From WACF01 sp040880205 (GTDB lineage: Bacteria > Pseudomonadota > Gammaproteobacteria > Pseudomonadales > Cellvibrionaceae): 43,805 bases of DNA. Below, in pieces: positions 32,787 through 40,461 of this stretch; positions within the stretch are counted from its first letter, which is position 1, and each line of letters begins with the position of its first letter. The stretch spans positions 1-43,805 of the forward strand of contig JBBDIU010000027.1 in assembly GCA_040880205.1 (NCBI GenBank). The letters run 5' to 3'. The notes below the pieces were generated by a model. The model was not told the DNA's origin. It ran no database searches and was given only the letters and a program-made list of their open reading frames with translations. The translations under genes were made by a program, and so were the position numbers.

Positions 32787-33702
32787 TCCGCGCCTCCTCC
32801 TTCACCGGTTTTCGATCCTTTTCTTCGCGCATACCCAGCATATGGCAAATGGCGTAGACCAGATCGGCGCGGTTCAAGGTGTAGAAATGGAAGTTGGTAA
32901 TTCCATGGTCCACCAGGTCCATAACCTGTTCCACCACCATGGCGGCGGACACCAATTTGGCTGTTTCCGGGTCGCCCTCCAGACCTTCAAAGCGGTGCGC
33001 GAACCAGTCGGGGATAGTGGCCCCGCACGCGGTGGCAAACTTCGCCACCTGGGCATTAAAAGGTACGATGCCCGGCGTGACAGGAACATCGATACCGCGC
33101 GCGCGCACCTTGTCCAGGTAGCGATAGTAGTAGTCGTTATTAAAAAAGAACTGCGTGATGGCCCGGCTTGCGCCGGCATCCACCTTTGCTTTGAGCATGT
33201 CAATATCGTCCTTTTCGTTGGGGCTGTCCGGGTGCTTTTCCGGGTAGGCTGCTACCGACACTTCGAAATCGCCAATCGCTTTAATGCCTTCAATCAATTC
33301 CACGCTGCTTTGGTAACCGCCGGGAAAAGGTTCATAACGTTTGCCTGCGCCTTCTGGCGAATCGCCGCGCAACGCGACTATATGCCGCACGCCCGCGTCC
33401 CAGTAATCGCGAATTACTTCGTCGATGTCTTCCTTTCTGGCGCCTACACAGGTCAGATGCGCGGCCGGCTTTAAATTGGTTTCCTTGATTACTCTTGCTA
33501 CCGTTGCATGGGTTCGCTCCCGGGTGGAACCGCCGGCGCCGTAGGTAACCGAGACAAAGTCGGGCCGCAAAGGTGCGAGTCGGCGAATGGACTGCCACAA
33601 GGTGTCCTCCATTTTTTCGGTCTTGGGTGGGAAAAATTCGAACGAAACCGACAAATCCCGATGATCAATGCGTCGGCTTTTTCGCTTTGTTGCACCACTC
33701 AT
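32779..33702 (-). CDS. metF: Methylenetetrahydrofolate reductase
   Basis: MetF, a 307-residue FAD-dependent enzyme, makes the 5-methyl-tetrahydrofolate used by methionine synthase. Visible motifs are SVSFEFFPPKTEKMEDTLW, FVSVTYGAGGSTRERT, ALRGDSP, DAGASRAITQFFF and PVTPGIVPF. Length is normal (E. coli 296). CAGGAG lies about 9 bp before ATG 33702. It overlaps the homocysteine-binding metH gene by 8 bp, giving a metF-metH-metH operon in reaction order. No SAM, SAH or cobalamin riboswitch was recognised upstream. Confidence 0.97.
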   Translation of the reverse strand: MSGATKRKSRRIDHRDLSVSFEFFPPKTEKMEDTLWQSIRRLAPLRPDFVSVTYGAGGSTRERTHATVARVIKETNLKPAAHLTCVGARKEDIDEVIRDYWDAGVRHIVALRGDSPEGAGKRYEPFPGGYQSSVELIEGIKAIGDFEVSVAAYPEKHPDSPNEKDDIDMLKAKVDAGASRAITQFFFNNDYYYRYLDKVRARGIDVPVTPGIVPFNAQVAKFATACGATIPDWFAHRFEGLEGDPETAKLVSAAMVVEQVMDLVDHGITNFHFYTLNRADLVYAICHMLGMREEKDRKPVKEEARNE

Positions 33703-33787
33703 GGGTGTTTAGCTCCTGGCAAAATGTGTTTTTAACCCACTGAGCAGCTCATTCATTGTGGTTCGCGCGTTGTGGGCATTGCATGAA

Positions 33788-33803
33788 GTGGGATTTGTCC
33801 CAC
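33788..33803. promoter_or_regulatory. Palindrome upstream of metF
   Basis: The sequence GTGGGA-TTTG-TCCCAC forms a perfect 6-bp stem about 85 bp upstream of the metF start. A second weaker pair, TGGG/CCCA, lies at 33828-33840. They may be operator half-sites or a leader hairpin. No MetJ-type repeat is evident. Confidence 0.35.
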
Positions 33804-33849
33804 TATTAGCTCAATGCTAAATATACATGGGATATAGCCCAAACGAAGC

Positions 33850-33941
33850 TTAGCGATTAGTCGTTAGGATTTCAAGATAAACAAAGGGTGAGTGCGCGCC
33901 TAATCGCTGTCCCTAGAGAACTAGTGATTAGCGACTAGGGA
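33850..33941. repeat. Heptanucleotide repeat arrays, TTAGCGA/CTAGGGA type
   Basis: TTAGCGA, TTAGTCG, TTAGGAT (33850-33870) and CTAGTGA, TTAGCGA, CTAGGGA (33921-33941) run on the plus strand with a strict 7-bp step. Between them the opposite orientation appears at 33899-33915, so GTCCCTAG (33908-33915) can pair with CTAGGGAC (33935-33942). The last unit ends 3 bp beyond the stop of the BCCT transporter gene. Confidence 0.78.
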
Positions 33942-33944
33942 CTT

Positions 33945-35573
33945 TTATTTTGCAGGACGGGAGTGGTCGCGGGAGTCCGCCTTGTCGTCGGGATCGGAGC
34001 CCATGGGGTCCAGTGGCGGTGTCCGTCCGGCCGCAAGGTCCCGCATGGAATAACCGAGATAGTCAGCGTGCAATGCCCGGGTTAGGGACACAGCCATGAA
34101 AACCAACAGTATGCAGAAGGGGAAGCCGAGAGTGGTGATAACATTTTGCAGCGCTGTTAATCCGCCTCCTTCGCCAACGCTCAACAAGGTGCCCGCCAGT
34201 GCGCCTAACAACAAAGTCCAAAAAACGCGCTGGCCGGTTCGACTGGGCTGATCATCTCGGCGTGATAATAGATCCATAACCAAGGCGGCGGAGTCCGCCG
34301 ACGTTGTCAGAAAGATAATAATGATCAAAATGCTGGCCACGGTGGTGAAGGTCGCCCAGGGAAATTGTTCAAAAAAACTAAACAGGGCAACCGACACATC
34401 GGCTTCTACCTGTGCGGCAATATTAGTCCCACGATTCAAGTCCAAATCGATTGCCGCCAATCCGAATACAGAAAACCAAAGAATAGTGAATAGCAGCGGC
34501 GCACCGAGAGCACCACCCACAAACTGGCGAATCGTGCGACCTTTGGAAATGCGCGCAATGAAAATCCCCACGTAGGGCGCCCAGGAGATGGTCCAGGCCC
34601 AATAAAACACGGTCCAGTTTTGTTGCCAATCCGTGCCTTGATAAGTCTCGGTCCAGAAAGCCAACCAGGGGAGGTTTTGCAAATAGTTACCCACGTTCTG
34701 GACCGTGCCGGCAGTGAGAAAAAGAGTAGGCCCGGCCCACCAGACGAATAGCAGTATGAACAGTGCAACAACAATATTAATTTCCGATAGCCGCTTAATA
34801 CCACGATCCAAACCGAGCGCCACCGAAACTGTCGCCACTGTGGTAATGACTGCGACAATCACAAGTTGTGCATTATCGCTAATTGGAACGTCAAATAGGT
34901 AATGTAAACCACTGTTGAGTTGCAAGGTCCCCAAGCCCACCGACACAGCCACACCGAACAGCGTGCCGAGAACCGCAACGATATCGATGGCCCAGCCAAT
35001 AGGCCCGAATACTTTGTCTCCCAATACAGTGTAAAAAACACTGCTAACTCGCATGGGTAGGCCTTGCCGATAGGCAAAGTAGCCGATTGCCAGCGCCGGC
35101 AGGGTAAAAATAGTCCACGTGTGGAGACCGAAATGATAAAGCGCAATGACCATGGCCAGCTCAGCCGCTTCTGGCGTACCGCCTTCGATACCTACAAGGG
35201 GTGGATTGGCAAAATGAGACATAGGCTCGGCCACGCCCCAAAACATCAAAATGGTTCCAATGCCTGCGGCAAAGAGCATGGCAAACCAAGTGACCGTGCC
35301 ATACTCCGGTCCTTCGTGATCGGCGCTAAGGCGAATATTGCCGTAACGGCTTAGTGCAACCCAGATCAAAAACAATAAAAGACCGGTAACGCTGAGAATG
35401 TAAAACCAGCCGAAATTGGTAACCGTATAGTCGGTGAGATTGCCGAAGAAATCGGCAAATTCTTGACTGAAGGGAATCGCGAAGGCAACAAAGAGGACCG
35501 CCAGACCGGCAGCCGTAAAAAACACCGCGGGAATCGCACTGACTCCCAGCAGCCGCGCCAGTCGATCAAACAT
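33945..35573 (-). CDS. BCCT-family compatible-solute transporter
   Basis: The 542-residue protein has twelve predicted spans and belongs to the betaine/carnitine/choline transporter family. The signature WTISWAPYVGIFIARISKGRTIRQF is intact, with aromatic residues for the substrate cation box nearby. The glycine-rich helix reads AAGIGTILMFWGVAEPM; sodium-coupled BetP has GMGIG here and proton-coupled BetT has an Asp, so this variant leaves the coupling ion open. It is 61 bp downstream of the ectoine-pathway aspartokinase on the same strand, so uptake or recapture of ectoine or betaine is likely, though substrate is not proven. Confidence 0.93.
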   Translation of the reverse strand: MFDRLARLLGVSAIPAVFFTAAGLAVLFVAFAIPFSQEFADFFGNLTDYTVTNFGWFYILSVTGLLLFLIWVALSRYGNIRLSADHEGPEYGTVTWFAMLFAAGIGTILMFWGVAEPMSHFANPPLVGIEGGTPEAAELAMVIALYHFGLHTWTIFTLPALAIGYFAYRQGLPMRVSSVFYTVLGDKVFGPIGWAIDIVAVLGTLFGVAVSVGLGTLQLNSGLHYLFDVPISDNAQLVIVAVITTVATVSVALGLDRGIKRLSEINIVVALFILLFVWWAGPTLFLTAGTVQNVGNYLQNLPWLAFWTETYQGTDWQQNWTVFYWAWTISWAPYVGIFIARISKGRTIRQFVGGALGAPLLFTILWFSVFGLAAIDLDLNRGTNIAAQVEADVSVALFSFFEQFPWATFTTVASILIIIIFLTTSADSAALVMDLLSRRDDQPSRTGQRVFWTLLLGALAGTLLSVGEGGGLTALQNVITTLGFPFCILLVFMAVSLTRALHADYLGYSMRDLAAGRTPPLDPMGSDPDDKADSRDHSRPAK

Positions 35574-35634
35574 AGTTTCCCCCTACAAGGCCGCCGGCAT
35601 ACCCTGGCCTAACATTATTATTGGATGTTGTTCC

Positions 35635-37086
35635 TTACGCCGCGCATATCGCATCGCCGTGATCGTGAACTTCCACCAGCGCCGAATGCAGACTCTTGAT
35701 GGCACCCTGGTAGTCATTTTCGTCCACTACAAACTGCATGTCCACTTGTCGCATGGACTGGTGCATAGCCAGAATACTGATATCGGCTTTCGCCAAGGCG
35801 CTCACGGTTTTGGACAACATGCCGGGAACCTTCATGTCGCTACCGATCACGGAGACCAAGGCTACCTTACGCACCTGCAAACTTGCCTCAGGGAAGCGTT
35901 CGGCAATCTTTTGACGAATGCGTTTTACCGTTTTCAGGTTCGCGCCCAGATAGTGCGTAATGGTGTTGGCGTTGATGTCCTTGGTGACCACTGGACCCTT
36001 GAAACGAGCAATCAATTCCAGCAGTTCACGATCATAGTTGGCGACACCACCAATCATATTTTGATCAAAGCATTCGATCGCGTAAATACCCTTGCGACCT
36101 GCAATAATCTCAACACAAGGAGTTTCACTGACATAATCGACAGTTACCAGGGTACCGTCGTGGTCGGGCTCGAATGTGTTTTTAACCCGCAGGGGAATCC
36201 CGCTTTCGCGCAGGCCCTTGGCCGCTCGCGGGTGAATCGCCTCCATTCCGAGGTTGGCCAATTGGTCCGCTACATCGTAGTTGGTGCGACCGATGGGAAC
36301 GGCATTTTCCTCGCCCACCAACTTTGGATCCGCACTGCTGAGATGGTATTCCTTGTGGATAACCGCTTCCCGGGCACCAGTGAGCACAGCAATACGACTA
36401 AAGGTCATTTCGCTGTAGCCACGATCAAACACCGACATTAGTCCTGCGTCCGTATGCGCGTACCCAGTGGCAATGGGCAGTTCCGTTTCCAGATTAATGT
36501 CCTTGAACGCTTGCTCAATGCGTTCATCAAGGCTCAGGGGAGTTTCCGCTTTCCAGCCAGTCAGGTCGACAAATCGCGCATTGATATTGTCCATGCGCAG
36601 CAACTGTGCCGTGTTCCAGGCGCTGTGCGCTTCGCCAATGCTAGACAGCATTTCGCGGACGGTATCCAGGTGAGCTTGCAAGGCAAAGTGGCCGTGCTGA
36701 CAAATGCGCTGCAAGTCGGACAAGCAGCGTTCAGTTTCGTCCAGACGCTCGCCAATGAACTGGTTAGCTTTCTTCAGTACCGAATCGTCGGTAAATATGG
36801 AGGCATTGATCGCTTCGATCTTGACCCTGACCTCTTCCAGGGCCACTCGCCAATCATCATTTTCTTCCTCGCCGCTGGCGAATAATGCGAAAACACCGGG
36901 AGTACCGCTTTTCTTGTGCTCCAATAGCATATTGGTGATACCGCCATAGGCGGATACTACAAAAATTCTATTGTAAATATCCGCAGCCTCTTCCCCACGC
37001 AAAATAATATTGTCGCGGACGGCCGCATAATTGCTCATGGAGGTTCCGCCAATTTTCTCAACAGTGTGTAGCTTTTTCTCAGTCAT
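35635..37086 (-). CDS. ask: Ectoine-operon aspartate kinase (Ask_Ect type)
   Basis: This 483-residue kinase phosphorylates aspartate to feed aspartate semialdehyde to ectoine synthesis. It opens with HTVEKIGGTSMSNY, the Ask_Ect form of the KxGGTS motif, and includes FVVSAYGGITNMLLEHK. Two ACT regions near the C-terminus (VALVSVIGSDMKVPGML and ILAMHQSMRQVDMQFVV) are as in dedicated ectoine aspartokinases, which are thought to be less feedback-sensitive. ATG 37086 is preferred over TTG 37113. It directly follows ectC (70 bp) and precedes the BCCT gene. Confidence 0.95.
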   Translation of the reverse strand: MTEKKLHTVEKIGGTSMSNYAAVRDNIILRGEEAADIYNRIFVVSAYGGITNMLLEHKKSGTPGVFALFASGEEENDDWRVALEEVRVKIEAINASIFTDDSVLKKANQFIGERLDETERCLSDLQRICQHGHFALQAHLDTVREMLSSIGEAHSAWNTAQLLRMDNINARFVDLTGWKAETPLSLDERIEQAFKDINLETELPIATGYAHTDAGLMSVFDRGYSEMTFSRIAVLTGAREAVIHKEYHLSSADPKLVGEENAVPIGRTNYDVADQLANLGMEAIHPRAAKGLRESGIPLRVKNTFEPDHDGTLVTVDYVSETPCVEIIAGRKGIYAIECFDQNMIGGVANYDRELLELIARFKGPVVTKDINANTITHYLGANLKTVKRIRQKIAERFPEASLQVRKVALVSVIGSDMKVPGMLSKTVSALAKADISILAMHQSMRQVDMQFVVDENDYQGAIKSLHSALVEVHDHGDAICAA

Positions 37087-37156
37087 AATTGCACTTTGAT
37101 TTTGTTGATTCAAATGTATAAATGTAGCGAGCCAGCTTCCCGTCCTAGCGAAATAC

Positions 37157-37555
37157 CTACTCGTCGATTGTCTCCGCGTTCAGCTCGTAAGCGCCTTCGG
37201 CATTGTGAACTTCCTTGCCGTGTAGCGGCGGGTTGAAAACACAAGCCATTTGCATTTCGGTTCTGGCACGCAGTATGTGCTTGTCGTTCTTATCTAAAAT
37301 ATAGATACTGCCGGCGTTGATTTGGTATACCTTGCCATCTCCGACGGTTTCGACTTCGCCGCTGCCGTGAACGCAATACACGGACTCCAAATGATTTTGG
37401 TAATGCAAATGCAGCTCCGCATCACGGTAAATTGTGGTGATGTGGAAAGAAAAGCCCATGTTGTCATCGCGCAACAAGAGCCGGGTACTTTCCCAACCGT
37501 TGGAGACGATGCGACGGCCGGATTTTTCAGCCTCTGATAAATGACGGACGATCAT
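37157..37555 (-). CDS. ectC: Ectoine synthase
   Basis: This 132-residue cupin cyclises N-gamma-acetyl-diaminobutyrate to ectoine. The start MIVRHLSEAEKSGRRI and the HYQNHLESVYCV and GEVETVGDGKVY segments are typical of EctC. The metal ligands known from EctC structures, Glu57, Tyr85 and His93, are present at exactly those positions. It lies 65 bp after ectB and upstream of ask in the usual gene order. No hydroxylase gene ectD follows, so only ectoine (not hydroxyectoine) is expected from this locus. Confidence 0.97.
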   Translation of the reverse strand: MIVRHLSEAEKSGRRIVSNGWESTRLLLRDDNMGFSFHITTIYRDAELHLHYQNHLESVYCVHGSGEVETVGDGKVYQINAGSIYILDKNDKHILRARTEMQMACVFNPPLHGKEVHNAEGAYELNAETIDE

Positions 37556-37620
37556 GCTTGAACCCTTGTTTTTGACGAGGTGTTTTTAGTGATGAAAACG
37601 GTTTTTCGAAAGGCACACGG

Positions 37621-38907
37621 TTAGAAATAGGTTTTCTCTTCCGGAATTTCATCCACTCCGGCCAACACTTCCGCCACGCTTTTTTCCAGTATATCCAACC
37701 CAAGCTTGAGATTTTCGTCACTGATCAGCAGCGAGCACAGCGTTTTGACCACATGGTCCTCGGCACCACTCGTTTCAATTATCAGATTGTGCTTGAAGGC
37801 CTGCTTGGTGATCTTGCCGGCCAGCTCTCCGCTCACGCAATTAAGTCCGTGAAACATTCCGCGACCACGGCAGGTAAAGTTACCTTCCCCGTAGTTGTCG
37901 ACAATGGACTGAAGACGTTTGGCGATATATTCACCCTTTCGTTTCACGTCCTTGGATAACTTGTCATCCGACCAAAAGGCATTAATCGCGGCGGTTGCCG
38001 TTACGAATGCAAAATTATTTCCACGGAAGGTCCCGTTATGCTCTCCCGGACGCCACTGGTCCAGCTCGGGGCGCATAAGCACCACGGCGAAGGGCAAACC
38101 GTAACCACCCAGGGATTTCGACAAAGTCACAATATCGGGCGAAATTTTGGCTTCCTCAAAGCTGAAATATGTCCCGGTGCGGCCACACCCGGCTTGGATG
38201 TCATCCACAATTAACAATACATCGTGACGCCGACAGACTTCCTGTAAATTGCGCAACCACTCGAACGAAGCGGCGTTAATACCACCCTCCCCCTGCACGG
38301 TTTCCACTAACACGGCGGCGGGAAGATCAATGCCGCTACTGGAATCACTCAAGACCTTGTCAAGATAAGCGGTGGTGTCTATGTCGTCACCCAGGTAGCC
38401 GTCATAGGGCATGCGACTAACGCCGGTCAGGCTCACCCCAGCCGCGCCGCGGTGATGCGAATTTCCCGTGGCCGCCAGAGATCCAATTGTTACCCCGTGA
38501 AAACCGTTGGTGAAAGCCACTATGTTTTCGCGTCCCTTTACGTTGCGAGCAATCTTGATCGCCGCTTCGACCGCATTGGTACCAGTGGGGCCGGTAAATT
38601 GCACCATGTATTCAAGTTCACGTGGTTTAAGAATCTTTTCGTTGAAAGTTTCCAGGAAATCCTGTTTGGCAGCCGTGTGCAAATCCAGGCCGTGGGTGAT
38701 GCCATCGTTGTGAATATATTCCAACAGTTTTTCCTTGAAAATCGGATTGTTGTGGCCATAGTTCAAAGTGCCGGCACCGGCGAGAAAATCGAGATAGCGA
38801 TTGCCATCTTCATCGAACATAAATTCGCCCTGCGCTTTATTAAAAATACGCGGGAATGAACGTGCATAACTCTGCACTTCTGATTCAATTTCATCAAAAA
38901 TCTTCAT
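37621..38907 (-). CDS. ectB: Diaminobutyrate-2-oxoglutarate transaminase
   Basis: The 428-residue class III, PLP-dependent aminotransferase converts aspartate semialdehyde and glutamate to 2,4-diaminobutyrate. It starts MKIFDEIESEVQSYARSFP, the standard EctB start. The PLP-phosphate site GPTGTNAVEAAIK lies at about 106-118, Asp235 in IVDDIQAG holds the pyridine nitrogen, and Lys264 in TLSKSLGG forms the Schiff base. It ends with EIPEEKTYF, as in other EctB. It lies 19 bp after ectA. Confidence 0.97.
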   Translation of the reverse strand: MKIFDEIESEVQSYARSFPRIFNKAQGEFMFDEDGNRYLDFLAGAGTLNYGHNNPIFKEKLLEYIHNDGITHGLDLHTAAKQDFLETFNEKILKPRELEYMVQFTGPTGTNAVEAAIKIARNVKGRENIVAFTNGFHGVTIGSLAATGNSHHRGAAGVSLTGVSRMPYDGYLGDDIDTTAYLDKVLSDSSSGIDLPAAVLVETVQGEGGINAASFEWLRNLQEVCRRHDVLLIVDDIQAGCGRTGTYFSFEEAKISPDIVTLSKSLGGYGLPFAVVLMRPELDQWRPGEHNGTFRGNNFAFVTATAAINAFWSDDKLSKDVKRKGEYIAKRLQSIVDNYGEGNFTCRGRGMFHGLNCVSGELAGKITKQAFKHNLIIETSGAEDHVVKTLCSLLISDENLKLGLDILEKSVAEVLAGVDEIPEEKTYF

Positions 38908-38926
38908 GGTTAACTCACATGTCTAG

Positions 38927-39433
38927 TTAGGAATTAATGGAGAAGGGTCCAATCCGGCACAACATTTCGTCGTCGTGGGCGCCGGCAAAGTGCCGCTTTT
39001 TCTCGAACAGTACGGATTTGTTAAGTGGTGCATCGAGCGATCGGGCGATACTCTCGAATAAACCCCAGGAAGCGTCGTTGTCGGGCGTGATAGTGGTTTC
39101 GATGTAGCGAATATCCGCACTCTGCGGTCGTTCCAGGACGTGTCTCAGCATTCGTTTTGCCAGCCGCTGTCCTCGCATACTGGACAGAACCGCCACTTGC
39201 CACACAAACAACACATCGGAATGTCCGGGGTGTCGATAGCCTGTTATGGCGCCTACCAGTTGGCCGTCAAGCTCGGCTACAACAGCGGTTTCGGCAAAGT
39301 GGCTACACTGTAGGAGATTACAATAACGGGAATTTTCATCCAGGGGCGGACATAGGCTTACCAGCTCGGTCAAGGCGGGCCCATCGGTGGCTGCGGGAAT
39401 ACGCAGTACGACTTCAGGCGTGTTTGACTGCAT
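38927..39433 (-). CDS. ectA: Diaminobutyrate acetyltransferase
   Basis: EctA (168 residues, GNAT fold) acetylates diaminobutyrate at the gamma amino group. Motifs are LDENSRYCNLLQCSHF near the start, LVGAITGYRHP, and the acetyl-CoA loop RGQRLAKRMLRHVL; WQVAV and DAPLNKSVLF are also typical of EctA. It is the first gene of the ectABC-ask-bcct run. No close ribosome binding site is seen; AGAGAGG lies about 20 bp before the ATG. A 319-bp control region separates it from the divergent ectR. Confidence 0.96.
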   Translation of the reverse strand: MQSNTPEVVLRIPAATDGPALTELVSLCPPLDENSRYCNLLQCSHFAETAVVAELDGQLVGAITGYRHPGHSDVLFVWQVAVLSSMRGQRLAKRMLRHVLERPQSADIRYIETTITPDNDASWGLFESIARSLDAPLNKSVLFEKKRHFAGAHDDEMLCRIGPFSINS

Positions 39434-39546
39434 AATAGGCTAGGGGTAATGATCCTCTCTATTCACAGTAGTGTTTACAGAAAGTCTCGGTATGTTTCCT
39501 GGCATCAACGCGCGGTCCGCTGATTACCCGAGCGGCGACCATCACA

Positions 39547-39578
39547 AACGCATCCTTAACACCTCAAACGGATGCGTT
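39547..39578. promoter_or_regulatory. Inverted repeat in the ectA upstream region
   Basis: AACGCATCC and GGATGCGTT are perfect 9-bp arms separated by 14 bp. It lies about 115 bp upstream of the ectA start codon and about 170 bp before the ectR start. It could be a binding site or a leader hairpin in ectA mRNA. Confidence 0.45.
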
Positions 39579-39644
39579 GTACTGGCGTTGAGCCATGGTG
39601 CCACTCGCCCTTATCGAATGGCGCGGAAAACATACTCAGGACTG

Positions 39645-39686
39645 TGTTTAATCCAAACAATTATTTAGAACACTAAACAATATAAT
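39645..39686. promoter_or_regulatory. Likely ectR promoter with two adjacent operator-like palindromes
   Basis: A TATAAT box (39681-39686) is preceded by TTTAG-AACA-CTAAA (39664-39677) and TGTTT-AATCC-AAACA (39645-39659), two inverted repeats in tandem. The nearest palindrome fills the space between -35 and -10, where MarR-type EctR repressors bind in methylotrophs. It lies between ectR and the divergent ect operon, so it could act on both. No good -35 box is seen. Confidence 0.5.
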
Positions 39687-39717
39687 CTATGATACTCGAC
39701 TCGGGGGGTAAAGTTCA

Positions 39718-39756
39718 ATGCCGGACGCCGCAATTGGGAGGTCCGTCTACCTGTGA
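39718..39756 (+). CDS. Possible 12-codon leader peptide overlapping the ectR start
   Basis: ATG 39718 opens a frame MPDAAIGRSVYL that stops at TGA 39754-39756, overlapping the GTG start of ectR (GTGA). A G-rich stretch GGGGGGTAAAG precedes it by about 6 bp. If translated it would couple ribosome flow to ectR. This could be a chance ORF. Confidence 0.3.
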   Translation: MPDAAIGRSVYL

Positions 39757-40436
39757 CTCCCCGTCCAGTCACTCCGAACGCCCCGGTCACGCGGCGAGTA
39801 GCTATGACCGCGATTGACAGCTCTAACTCCCCAAAAGCGGTAAGTAAGTCGCCAAAAGCCGATTTTCAACATATACGGACAGCGATGAACAGCATCCAGA
39901 AGGTATTGATCACATTGCGGCGCATAATCCGCGCCGTCGATTTACACTCCAAGCACTTGGCGAAGACGGCTGGTCTGACCGCGCCGCAGCTCCTGCTTCT
40001 GCAGGCAATTCGTGACTGCGGCGATGTCACCATCGGCGAATTGGCTAAGGGAATCACACTGAGCCAGGCAACAGTGACCACGATTCTCGATCGACTGGAA
40101 AAGCGCGAACTGGTGTGCCGGGTACGCTCGCAAACGGACAAGCGAAAGGTTAACGCCTATTTGACGCAGGCAGGCAAGGAGATGCTAAACAACGCTCCCA
40201 CCCCCTTGCGGGCACACTTTATCCACCGCTTTCGGGCGCTACCGGAGCAGGAACAAAACAGGATTCTCTCGGCATTAGAGCAAGTGGCGCGGATGATGGA
40301 CGCGGAGCACATCGACGCCTCGCCATTCTTGGAGGTGGGCGATTTGGTCCGGCGGGATAAGAGCTCAAGCAAAATGGAAAGCGTTACACATCACGCAATA
40401 GCAACATCCAAGGACGTAATAACGGAAGAGCTTTAG
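39753..40436 (+). CDS. ectR: MarR-family regulator of the ectoine operon
   Basis: This 227-residue protein has a MarR winged helix at about 60-165: LTAPQLLLLQAIRDCGDVTIGELA, TLSQATVTTILDRLEKRELV and the wing RSQTDKRKVNAYLT. In halophilic methylotrophs the MarR protein EctR1 represses ectABC-ask, and the divergent position here matches. The start is uncertain: GTG 39753 has GGGAGG 11 bp upstream, ATG 39804 would give 210 residues. The C-terminal tail (about 40 residues, Ser/Lys/Thr-rich) is longer than in typical EctR. It converges with the VWA gene, 25 bp away. Confidence 0.87.
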   Translation: MTPRPVTPNAPVTRRVAMTAIDSSNSPKAVSKSPKADFQHIRTAMNSIQKVLITLRRIIRAVDLHSKHLAKTAGLTAPQLLLLQAIRDCGDVTIGELAKGITLSQATVTTILDRLEKRELVCRVRSQTDKRKVNAYLTQAGKEMLNNAPTPLRAHFIHRFRALPEQEQNRILSALEQVARMMDAEHIDASPFLEVGDLVRRDKSSSKMESVTHHAIATSKDVITEEL

Positions 40437-40461
40437 CTGTTGAACAGGATTCGGCGCAAGG

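Noticed and set aside
33703..33944. Possible SAM, SAH or cobalamin riboswitch upstream of metF
   Set aside because: No conserved core of any of these (for example the B12-box or SAH aptamer motif) was found; only short palindromes and heptamer repeats are present.
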